Assembly (NCBI GenBank): GCA_029204045.2
Contig: JAQNDB010000172.1
Location: forward strand, 1-64,000
Direction: 5' to 3'
Length of the DNA: 64,000 nucleotides
DNA from: Tillandsia leiboldiana
Lineage: Eukaryota > Streptophyta > Magnoliopsida > Poales > Bromeliaceae
A program made the position numbers and the translations under genes. The notes below the pieces were generated by a model, which was not told the origin of the DNA, made no database searches, and was given only the letters and a program-made list of their open reading frames with translations. The stretch's first letter is position 1. Each line of letters begins with the position of its first letter. Positions 41,535 through 51,395 of this stretch are shown here, in pieces.

Positions 41535-44273
41535 TGTAGTGATCCGGTCTTTCGGGGTATTTTTGACTTACGTGTAGTCATTTAAGCCTTTAAGTGAAAT
41601 AGAATTATTCAATTCTTGAAGTTGGCCATCGTGGGACGCTAGTATTTTTCCGCAATTGTGCGCGGAAAAAGAAAGCCGACGGCGCGATCGGATCTGAAAT
41701 CCGATATCGGGAACCCCCTGAACGGGATTCAAAGTGATACGGTAATTAGTCGTGCATCAGAATCCGTGCTAAATATCTTGCACCCGTTAGAGATAAGGTG
41801 GTTTATCTCGTGGGGGATAATTAATTAGTTAATTAATTATCCCAGACGGAAAATTAATTAATTCTCTTACGTACGAATTAAAGAGGAATTAATTAAAGGT
41901 AAAGTACGACTATATAAGGGATCCAGAATATCGAAAAGGAAAAGAAAAGAAAATAAAAACCCTAATCGGAGAGAAGGAAAAAAAAAAGGAAAAGACGAAA
42001 CCCTAGCCGGAAGAAAGGGAAAGGAGAAAGAGAAGGAGCCCGATCTTCCCGGACGCCGAACCGAAGACAAGAACACGACCGGACAACCTTTCCGTCGATC
42101 TTCGGTTAGTGAAATAATTTATTTAAATTATTTGGGATTTTGTTCGTTGTCTTTTTCGTTGAGTTCTTGGTTTCTTTCTTTCTCCGTCGTATCCGTCACC
42201 GTCGCCGACGTCGTCTCCTTGAAAAGGCGCGGAACGGACGGCGGAGGCGCGCGATGCCGCTAGGGCATCGCGCGGAGGAGGGTCACGGACGGCACCGCAC
42301 AGGCGCCGCACGGCCACCGCGCGAACCCGCAACCGTGCGGGTACCGCGCGAACGCCGCGCGGCTGCCGCACGGGAGGCACCCGCGCGGGCCCGCAATCTT
42401 GCAGGCACCGCGCGGGCGCCGTGCGGCTGCCGCGCGGGCGGCCCCCGCGCGGGCCCGCATCCATGCGGGCACCGCGCGGGCGCCGCACGGCTGCCGCGCG
42501 GGCGCCGCACGGCTGCCGCGCGGGCCCGCATCCATGCGGGCACAGCGCGGGCGCCGCTCGGCCGCCGCGCGGGAGGCACCCGCGTGGGCCCGCACCCGTG
42601 CGGGCACCGCGCGGCCGCCGCGCGGCTGCCGCACGGGCGGCCCCCGCGCGGGCCCGCATCCATGTGGGCACCGCGCGGGCGCCGCACGGCTGCCGCGCGG
42701 GAGGCACCCGCGCGGGCCCGCACCCATGAGGGCACCGCGCGGCTACCGCGCGGGCGCCGCGCGGCTGCCGCGCGGGCGGCACCCGCACGGACCCGCAACC
42801 GCGCGGGCGCCGTGCCGGGCCGCACCCGCGCGGGCACCGTGCGGCCGTCACACGAACAACCCGCGCGGGGCACCGCGCCGCGAGGGCATCGTCCGCGGAG
42901 ATACGCCGCGCGGTTCTGAACCGCGCGGGGCTCCGGCAGACGGCGACGGTGGCTCGAGAATTCCGTTTCATCAACCGGACAATGTTGGACTTTTCCGTCA
43001 AAAACAAAGGAGTAAATTGGGTCTTATGTTTTCGTATGTAAGTACACGCTTTTAACTATAGTTATCCTTGCGGACTTTCTTTAGGTCCAGACGCGCAGCG
43101 GGGGTGCGCGAAAGATTCTAGTGTTTCGATCTCTCTCCAAATAGGTGGGTACGGTTGCTGTAAATACAACCAGTGCAGTAAGTGCATCTATCGTCATTAA
43201 AGTGCTCTCAATTTATCTAACAAAGTAGATGGACAGTTTAACCTTTCGCATAATTGTGTTATTATCTAACAATTGAAGCGGCTGCGGTCGCAATGTTCAT
43301 GACACGCCGATCTCGGCAAAAACCGGTTTGGGATGCTGCACGTACACAGGCGGATTGGCCTCCGCATGGGTCTACTTTTCCGGAAGAGTGGTCTTGTATG
43401 ACCCGTGTTCCTCACAAAGGGGTGGGAGCCGTGAGGACCCCTTCGCGCCCGCTGGGAATAGCACACCAGCACCGTGGAAGGGGTTAAATGCATCAAAGGA
43501 GTGCTTGCGCACGAGGGGAGACTTTGGTCTCTCCGATAAATATTCTGGGGTTGGTGCCCAATTAAATTGATAAATCTAGGGTCGGGGCCCAGCTTAATAT
43601 GTGCAGGGTTTTTAGCGAAATGGTTACGGTGTTTCCGGTTTGCTCCTTATTCCTTATTGTTGTTAGACATCTACTTTGTTTGTCACTGACTTTACCCACT
43701 CCGTGACAGGCGCTACGAGGGGCGTTACCTGGGAGATTGTTGAGACTGCGTCGCGAGGACCGTAGTCAGAACGCTTGGTTATTATCATTATCTCATCTCT
43801 TTTACGCATGTTAGTTAATTTGCTTGTGAGTAGAAATATTCGTGGACATGTATTACTTGGCACTGTGGATGAGTTGTACTTTTATAGTTTGGTTCTTCTG
43901 ATGATGTTTCTTATGCGGCATGTTTTCACGATAAACCAAATGATTTCGAAAAGGGTTTTCTCAAAACGAAGTGCCGTGTGGGCACGGGTTTTGCAATTGC
44001 TGGCTTTATCCTTTCTAAACATTGATGCCGCTTTAATATTCCGCTTGATGTTGAATGTCTATTGTATGGTTAATGGTTGATGATTGTTGTATGTTGTTGT
44101 AAAGGAGACGCCGTGCATATACAAAGGAGACTCTGTCCGCGGACAGGGAGAATTTTGTGTTTGTGGCGGTCTGGCACGCACCGGGGATGAGGTTGAATGT
44201 ACCTTGTTCAGAAAAAAAAAGATACACACGAATTTCCGCTTTGATAGACACAAAAACCACCGGGGGCGTGACA
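41535..44273 (+). repeat. D 3' LTR (2739 bp)
   Basis: Collinear with 33832-36461. TATA at 41910-41919, GC-rich block about 42238-42930, hairpin about 44116-44163, terminus GGGCGTGACA. Confidence 0.92.
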
Positions 44274-45121
44274 CAATAGTAAAACTATCCGGAGCAACCA
44301 CTCGACTCACTGGAAGAGTGACACGCGAACACTTGTAACACCTGCAACATCTGTAATGCCTGTAGCACCTATACACCTTGATCTCGTCGGGCACTTACCC
44401 CGACAGATCGCACCACTCACACCTTGGGGCACCTGACCTCGTCGGACACCTATCCTGACAGGTCGCACCTTTTCCCCCCCCTTTTGATGCCTCAAACCCC
44501 ACACCTACGGGGGCCCCCACCACCTCACCTTGTGGGTTAACACGGGTCGAAGACCGCTTTCCCGGAAAAGAGCACCCTTTGCGGTGGCCAGACCGCGGGT
44601 GCGCGTGTCGCAACCACGAGCACAATAACCCGAATACAGGATAATATCGCAATCATAAAGACTGTCAGCATTAGTATTAAAAATATGCAGTTAAACAACT
44701 ATCCAAGAACACCGAGTCTATACTAGTCTCAAAGGAACCCACCTCTTTCATTGTCGCGCTGCTGGTCGACTTCAGGTTCTTTCGCGTCTCGGTGTGCCTG
44801 CCCGGACCTACACAAACCTGTCGCACCGGAGTTAGTAACTCCAACTTCCCGAAAGGTAAACAAAAGTAAAAGAAACGCGGAACACCCAACCCTTCCGGTC
44901 GATCATGGGGCACGCCCCGCCGATTCGGCAAAGATGGCGGCGTCCCCGGGCGAGGCCAACAACGCGGACGGCCCCGGCTCCCGCGGAACCCACCGGCCTC
45001 CCCCCCTCCTTGCTGCCCGCATGCAGGGCTGCCCGCAAGTGCGGGCGCGCGTGCGCTGTGCCCGCGCGGGCTGTGCGGGCGCGCTGCCCGCACCCGCGGG
45101 TGCGCACTTGCGCCCGGCCCC

Positions 45122-45590
45122 GCGCGGCTGGGCAGCGGCCCTCCCGCATGCGGGAGTTGCCCATATGCGGGGGTGCGCGCCCCCAGCCCCGCGCGGCTGG
45201 GCGGCAGCCCGCCCGCATGCGGGAGTTGCCCGCATGCGGGGCTGCGCTCCCCCAGCCCCGCGCGGCTGGGCGGCAGCCCGCCCGCATGCGGGAGTTGCCC
45301 GCATGCGGGGGTGCGCGCCCCCAGCCCCCGCGCGGCTGGGCGGCAGCCCGCCCGCATGCGGGAGTTGCCCGCATGCGGGGCTGCGCTCCCCCAGCCCCGC
45401 GCGGCTGGGCGGCAGCCCGCCCGCATGCGGGAGTTGCCCGCATGCGGGGGTGCGCGCCCCCAGCCCCGCGCGGCTGGGCGGCAGCCCGCCCGCATGCGGG
45501 AGTTGCCCGCATGCGGGGGTGCGGCCCCCAGCTCCGCGCGGCTGGGCAGCATGCCGCCCGCATGCGGGTGTTGCCCGCATGCGGCTCCGT
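45122..45590 (-). repeat. 69-bp tandem array in the E 3' LTR (seven unit starts)
   Basis: GCGCGGCTGGG recurs at 45122, 45191, 45260, 45330, 45399, 45468 and 45536. Each unit has two CCGCATGCGG palindromes about 12 bases apart. The 5' LTR (53034-53430) has six starts. Open in nearly all frames on both strands because of composition. Confidence 0.88.
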
Positions 45591-46170
45591 GCGCGCCGGA
45601 CTCCGGCGATTCCATCGCCCCTCCTCCCCCCCCTCGTCCGCTCCAATCAAGAAAACGAAACAAGAAATTGCAAGGAATAAAACCCTAACGTGCTCACCTC
45701 GGTAGCCGGAGGGAAGGATGTTCCGATCCTGCGAGTTCGGCTTCAAGGAATGTGAGGTCGTCTCTCTCTCCTTCCTTGGTCTCGCCGCCTGGATCCTCCG
45801 CACGATCGGTGAGGAAGAGGGTACGGTTGGGGGGAAAAGTTTGCTCCTCGTCCGCGCTCGGGTGTCGTACCCTAGAGTGAGGGGGGTTGAGATAGATATA
45901 AAGCCCGAGCGATCAGAAAGGGAAAAGGGAACGGACCCGTTTCAAGTCAAAATAAACCAAATAACCAAAAGGTCGGGTTCGAACCGGGTTCCGGTCTGCC
46001 TGGTACCCCGCGTTGGTCGCCAGAACCAACAGCCACCTTCTGGAATTTATTCCGGGAGATTCCGGAGTCGGAATCCAAAACCGATTTCGCCGGCGGTCTC
46101 CGTTTCGCGAGCTTTATTGACTAAAAATACTCGCGAGCCCCGACGATCTATCCAGAAACAAAGAATTATT

Positions 46171-46173
<3 letters not shown>

Positions 46174-46203
<30 letters not shown>
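46174..46203 (+). repeat. Poly-C tract (30 C)
   Basis: The E 5' LTR has 10 C at the same site (54016-54025). Confidence 0.9.
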
Positions 46204-46205
<2 letters not shown>

Positions 46206-46328
46206 ACCCCTGAAACGAAACGCGAATTACAGAAAACCCAAAAGTAGACCCAAGAACGGAACCACAGTATTTTAAACCAGCGGATATTACACCACTCACC
46301 TTTTAAAAACGAGTTTCGTCCTCGAAAC

Positions 46329-46811
46329 TCAATCCTGGTTCGCGGTGAAAAGGTAGGGATAGCCCTCCCTCATCTTGGACTCCAGCTCCCACGTCGCTTC
46401 CCGCTCCTCGTGGTTGCTCCAGAGCACCTTCACGTAGGGGATGACTCGGTTTCGGAGCGTCTTGCTCTCTCTTGCTAGGATTCGCACCGGTGCTTCCTCG
46501 AAGCTTAGGTCCTCCTTCAGTTCGAGTGTCGAGACGTCCAGGACATGCGATGGGTCGGGGAGGTATTTCTTGAGCATCGAAACGTGGAACACGTCGTGGA
46601 CCCGGCTGAGGTTCGGCGGTAGGGCGAGGCGGTAAGCCACTGGGCCAATGCGCTCCAGGATCTCGAACGGCCCCACAAACCGTGGGCTCAGCTTGCCTTT
46701 GAGCCCGAAGCGCTTGATTCCTCTGGACGGCGAGACCCGCAGAAACACGTGTTCTCCCACCTGGAATTCTAGGTCACGGCGTCTCCGATCCGCGTAGCTC
46801 TTTTGCCGACT
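46329..46811 (-). pseudogene. pol: E pol C-terminus: GPY/F module and chromodomain-like tail
   Basis: In phase with the main pol ORF but separated by a TAG just before 46811 (CAG in element A). VGEHVFLRVSPSRG, GKLSPRFVGPFEILERIGP, then the chromodomain-like IPYVKVLWSNHEEREATWEL. Stop at 46329-46331. Confidence 0.88.
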
Positions 46812-49800
46812 CTAGGCGGTCAGTAGGCGCTTCCTGATAAGGCGTACCTTCTCTTCAGTTTCTTCCACCAAGTCGGGTCCCAAGAACTTCCGTTCTCCTA
46901 AGTCGTCCCAACAGATCGGGGATCGGCAGCGTCTGCCGTACAAGGCCTCGTAGGGTGCCATCTGGATGCTGGCCTGGTAGCTGTTGTTGTAGGCGAATTC
47001 GACGAGGGGCAGGTAACGCTCCCAACCGATCCCCCAGTCTAGCACACAGGCTCGCAGCAGGTCCTCCAGTGTCTGAATCACTCGCTCCGACTGTCCGTCC
47101 GTTTGGGGGTGGAAGGCCGTGCTGAACTGTAGTTTGGTCCCCAAGGCCTGCTGTAGGCTCTGCCAAAACTTCGAAACAAAGCATGTGTCTCTATCCGATG
47201 TGATCGATGCCGGCACTCCATGCAGTCTCACAATCTCGCTGAGGTAGACTTGGGCTAATCGCTCTCTGGTCCAGGTTGTGTGAATGGGTAGGAAGTGCGC
47301 TGACTTGGTTAGCCGGTCAACAATGACCCAGATTGTGTCGTGCCCCTGCTGTGAACGTGGGAATCCAGTGACGAAGTCCATGGTGATCTGATCCCACTTC
47401 CACTCCGGTACTGATAATGGCTGTAGCTTTCCCGCCGGCCGCTGATGCTCTGCCTTTATCTGCTGACAAACCAGGCAATGCGCAACGTGATGAGTCACAT
47501 CCCCCTTTAGCTTGGGCCACCAGAAAGTCTGCTTGAGGTCCCTGTACATCTTTGTACCCCCCGGATGTGCCGCATAAGGGGCGCGGTGTGCCTCAGCTAG
47601 GATTTCCTCCTTCAATTCCGGGGTATCCGGCACGCAGATCCGCCCGCGGAACCGTAGAGTGCCGTCGTCTTCCACTGAAAAGTCACCTTCTTGATCCGGC
47701 GAGATCTTGTCTCGTACGAGCTGCAAGTACGAGTCCGCCTGCTGTCCCCCTCGAATTCTCTCGAACAGCGTCGGCTTTACCACCAAAGCCAACAGTTGTG
47801 CGACTGTGCCCATTGGTACCACCTCCAACTTCAATCGCGAGAATTCCGCGATCAAAGTGCTCTGCTCAGTTATCGCGCGTGCCGTCGCCTCTTCTAGTTG
47901 CCCCTTCCTGCTCAAAGCGTCCGCCACTACGTTTGCTTTCCCGGGGTGGTACTGGATTGTTAGATCGTAATCCTTCAATAGTTCAAGCCACCGCCTCTGC
48001 CGCAGGTTTAGTTCCTTCTGGGTGAACAGGTACTTAAGGCTTTGGTGGTCAGAGAAAATGTTACAGTGGACACCAAAGAGGTAGTGTCTCCATAACTTCA
48101 AAACAAAGACCACTGCAGCCAGTTCCAAATCGTGTATCGGATAATTCTTCTCATAATCTTTCAGCTGCCTGGAAGCATAGGCTATTACTTTTCCCTGTTG
48201 CATCAATACACCCCCAAGGCCGATCCTCGATGCATCGCAGTACACCTCATAATCCTCTTCGGGTGTTGGTAGTACGAGAATTGGTGCCCTGGTTAGCCTT
48301 CTTTTAAGTTCTTCGAAGCTCTCCTGGCATTGTGTCGACCACACAAACTTTTCTCCTTTCCTAGTCAACCGGTTTAGGGGGGCGGCTATCTTCGAGAAGC
48401 CCTCGACAAAGCGTCGGTAGTACCCAGCGAGGCCCAAGAAACTGCGGATCTCAGTTACCGTAGTTGGCGGCTGCCAGGCTGTCACGGATTCCACCTTCTT
48501 GGGATCCACGGCGATTCCTTTTGCCGAGATCACATGCCCTAAAAAGCCCACCTCGCGTAGCCAGAACTCGCACTTCTTGAGCTTAGCGAACAACTCGTGG
48601 TCCCTGAGGGTCTGGAGGATCATCCGCAGATGTTGCTCGTGCTCCCCGTCAGTGGGTGAATAGATCAGTATGTCGTCGATGAAGACCACTACGAACCGGT
48701 CTAGGAAGGGCTTAAAAATCCGGTTCATCATATCCATGAAGACGGCGGGGGCGTTCGTAAGCCCGAAGGGCATAACTGTAAATTCGTAGTGGCCATACCG
48801 GGTCCGGAAGGCGGTCCTTGGAATGTCCTCGTTCCGAACCCGAAGCTGGTGGTAGCCCGATTGCAGATCAATCTTTGAGAAGACCGTCGCTCCCCGCAGT
48901 TGGTCGAAGAGATCGTCGATTCTGGGCAGGGGGTACTTGTTTTTCACTGTAACTTTGTTTATCCCTCTGTAGTCGATGCAGAGTCGTAGGCTTCCGTCCT
49001 TCTTCCGCACAAAGAGTACCGGTGCGCCCCAGGGTGACACACTCGGTCTGATGAACCCTTTGTCCAAGAGATCCTCCAGCTGCGCCTTGAGCTCCTTCAA
49101 CTCCGCGAAGGCCATTCGGTACGGCGCCTTCGTAATCGGCTGCGTGCCCGGTAGCAGTTCAATCGGGAACACCACCTCTCGCTCGGGGGGCATCTCGGGT
49201 AGTTCCGTCGGAAAAACATCGGGAAAGTCCCGTACTACCGGGATGTCTGACGGCGCCCCCGAGGGTCGGGTGGCCATGTCTACCGACGCCAAGTAGGCCA
49301 CACACCCACCTTCTACCAATCTCCTGGCTCGTGCCGCTGAGATGACCGCTGGGAAGGAGATGCTCTTGCACGCCAAATACCCATTCTTAGGGAAGCTGGG
49401 TTCTTGGAGTTGCACCATCCGTTTCTCGCAGTCAATGAGCGCCTGGTACCTTGAGAGCCAATCCATGCCCAAAACAATGTCGTACTCCTTCAGGGGAATT
49501 ACCACCAAGTCCCAAGGGCAAGGCAGTCGCCCTAACATAATTAGGCAGGTGGCCACTAAGCTGGTCGCCTCCAGTGTCCCACCCGCCGTCTGGACCGTCA
49601 TTCGGTTTTGGAGAGGTGTCTCCCCAAGGTCATGCATAAACACATAATCACAAGAAATGAATGAGTGTGTTGCTCCAGTATCAAAGAGGGTTCTAGCTCG
49701 GGAATTTGAAACAGAAGTAATACCTGCAAGCACGTCCTCCGGCCGGTCCCCCTCTTGGTGGGTCATTGAATATACTCGCCCTCCCGGTTGAGGTTGCCTT

Positions 49801-50288
49801 GCCTCCTCGCGTCGCGGTGCCGGAGGCCTAGAGGTCGACCCCATAGGAGCTTTCCCCCGCCCTGAGAACTGTGTAGAAGGCGTGGATGCAGTAGAGGAGG
49901 CTGGTCCCAAGGTTAAGGGGCAGTTGCGGCGGAAGTGCCCCTGCTTGCCGCAGCGGAAGCAATGATCGACTCTCTGGGGGCAGTCCAGCACTTGATGTGC
50001 CCCCCCACAGATTACGCAAGGCCTGTCCCCCGGCCTCGGTCCTCCTGCAGGTGCGCTCCGGGTTCCTGACTGTGGTCTCCACCGCTTGGGGGGTCGGTTC
50101 CCACTGTAAGAACCCCCCCCCAACGTACGGTTGTTGCCGCTTCTTTTCCTCGTGCCGCACCGGGGCCTCCCTCTTGGCGCGTGTAACTGCGAACCCGCGC
50201 TCGACCACCATGGCCCGGTCGACCACTTGTTGGAATGTGTGCAAATCGGCCGCCTGTACCACCTGGAAGATATCACTCCGTAAACCAT
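46812..50288 (-). pseudogene. pol: E pol: nucleocapsid knuckles, protease, RT, RNase H, integrase
   Basis: Open for 1158 codons. True homology in this frame begins at about 50111, after a one-base homopolymer shift; the upstream part is the wrong frame of gag. Zinc knuckles CVICGGAH and CFRCGKQGHFRRNCP (about 49915-50020), protease LFDTGATHSF (about 49660-49690). RT catalytic VVFIDDILIYS lies near 48660-48690 and RNase H YCDASRIGLGG near 48220. Integrase: HHCC near 47440-47590, D at ITMDFVTGFP near 47380, D at SITSDRDTCFV near 47190, E at HPQTDGQSERVIQ near 47090. In A the corresponding residue after SDRDT is Arg, here Cys (a CGC-to-TGC change). Ends at a TAG replacing a Gln codon, just before the integrase C-terminus. 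Confidence 0.92.
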
Positions 50289-51177
50289 CCACGAAAAGTT
50301 GCGCCTTGTGGGCTTCGTCCCTTATCACAAAAGGGACGCAGTTCGCCAATCGCACAAAGCCGCGCTGATATTCCATAACTGTCTTGCTCCCCTGCTGGAT
50401 GTGATTTAAGTCGTCCTCCAGTTTCTTTTTGACGCTGTTGGTAAAGAAAGCCCCAAACAGCTCCTGCTTAAACGTCGTCCATGATGGCAGCACGGTGCCC
50501 TTGGTTGGGTCGGGGCGCACCGTCTTCCACCATAAGCGGGCATTTCCCCCCAGGCAGTGGACCGCTAGGGGGACCCGCTCACAGTCCTCCATGAGCAAGT
50601 CTTCAAATAGCTTTTCCATCGATCCGACCCAATCCTCGACGACCCAAGGGTCGGTCGTTTCTCCCTCGAACACGGGTGGATCATATTTCTTGAAATCCGC
50701 AAGGTTGGCTCGTACCCGCTCCCGCTCTGTTAGTGAAGTTGCCTCCTCTCCCGCGGCAGCGGCGGCCACAACAGGAACGGGTGCCACCAATGTCTCCCCC
50801 GAGGTACCCCCGCCAAGGGCCCCCGGAGCTGGTGCCGTGGACGCTGCTGGGGGTGCTGCTACAGGCGTCGTCGTCTGGGCTGGTGCTGTCCCGGCCGCTG
50901 CTGTCGGTGGAGGGGCCATTCTTGCCCCAGTTCCCGTCACTTGCGGCACTACTGCTGGCGCGGCTGGCCCCTGTGGGGGGCGCGGTGCGACCGTCGCCGA
51001 CGGGGCCGGAAGCCGCTGCGTCAACTGACGCACATGATCGGTGAGAGTCGCCAGATTTCCCGCCATCTCTCGCAGTTGCTGCCGTAAGAGTTGGTTCTCC
51101 GCGGCCATCGATGCCGTCGCATCCGCCCCTTCGTCCCCGGCCGACGCTCTGGTTCGAACCATCGTCTGTACACACAT
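49828..51177 (-). CDS. gag: E gag (N-terminal and capsid part)
   Basis: Starts MCVQTMVRTRASAG; the real start may be either Met. Coiled-coil-like LRQQLREMAGNLATL, a Pro/Ala/Thr linker (about residues 65-150), then a retrotransposon gag domain (about 170-330) with WVGSMEKLFEDLLMED, LGGNARLWWKTV and TVMEYQRGFVRLANCVPF. After QQPYVGGG (about residue 355) a run of nine C on the + strand (50112-50120), eight in A, shifts the frame; the last 90 residues are therefore out of frame. The knuckles continue in the pol frame. With eight C the gag-pol would be one frame, as in Tekay elements. Confidence 0.85.
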   Translation of the reverse strand: MCVQTMVRTRASAGDEGADATASMAAENQLLRQQLREMAGNLATLTDHVRQLTQRLPAPSATVAPRPPQGPAAPAVVPQVTGTGARMAPPPTAAAGTAPAQTTTPVAAPPAASTAPAPGALGGGTSGETLVAPVPVVAAAAAGEEATSLTERERVRANLADFKKYDPPVFEGETTDPWVVEDWVGSMEKLFEDLLMEDCERVPLAVHCLGGNARLWWKTVRPDPTKGTVLPSWTTFKQELFGAFFTNSVKKKLEDDLNHIQQGSKTVMEYQRGFVRLANCVPFVIRDEAHKAQLFVDGLRSDIFQVVQAADLHTFQQVVDRAMVVERGFAVTRAKREAPVRHEEKKRQQPYVGGGFLQWEPTPQAVETTVRNPERTCRRTEAGGQALRNLWGGTSSAGLPPESRSLLPLRQAGALPPQLPLNLGTSLLYCIHAFYTVLRAGESSYGVDL

Positions 51178-51376
51178 ACAACCAAAAAAACATCAGTCCT
51201 AGACCCTGCTAGAACAACATCCCTGCATCGAGAGAGAAGAAACTACACTTCCCCCCCCCCCTCCCCCGATCACTCACGTCCTACACCCCTATGTCCTACA
51301 CATTTCATTTACTTGAAGCTACGTGTGGTATTACCGTGGATGTTGGACCTTCACTGTTGTGATTAAAAGAAAACCT

Positions 51377-51387
51377 CTCTGATACCA
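51377..51387 (-). promoter_or_regulatory. Primer-binding site of E (initiator-Met tRNA)
   Basis: TGGTATCAGAG on the - strand, 8 bases from the LTR end. 51178-51376 is the untranslated leader. Confidence 0.9.
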
Positions 51388-51395
51388 TCTTAATC

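Larger units (their letters stand above)
33832..44273 (+). mobile_element. D: Tekay-like chromovirus derivative without capsid and protease
   Basis: Perfect 5-bp duplication CAATA at 33827-33831 and 44274-44278. The undisturbed E 5' LTR at about 52187 reads straight through this site. LTRs 33832-36461 and 41535-44273; interior 36462-41534. LTR family differs from A/E, but pol is clearly related. Gag lacks the capsid region, the DTG protease motif is missing, pol has a TAA at 40876-40878 and is split by a TRIM. LTR differences are about 1% outside the GC-rich repeats. Confidence 0.93.
44279..46291 (-). repeat. E 3' LTR, proximal piece
   Basis: Continues 33037-33831 after removal of D. Contains the 69-bp tandem array (45122-45590), the LTR TATA region (about 45896-45904) and a 30-C run (46174-46203). 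Ends at 46291; on the - strand the LTR starts TGTAATATCCGC. Confidence 0.9.

Noticed and set aside
45122..45590. CRISPR-like regular repeats
   Set aside because: Units are contiguous tandem copies without unique spacers, in plant LTR DNA.
44677..45803. ORFs up to 328 codons over the 69-bp array of E (also 52610-53645)
   Set aside because: 69 is a multiple of three, so a tandem array stays open in all frames; lengths follow copy number.
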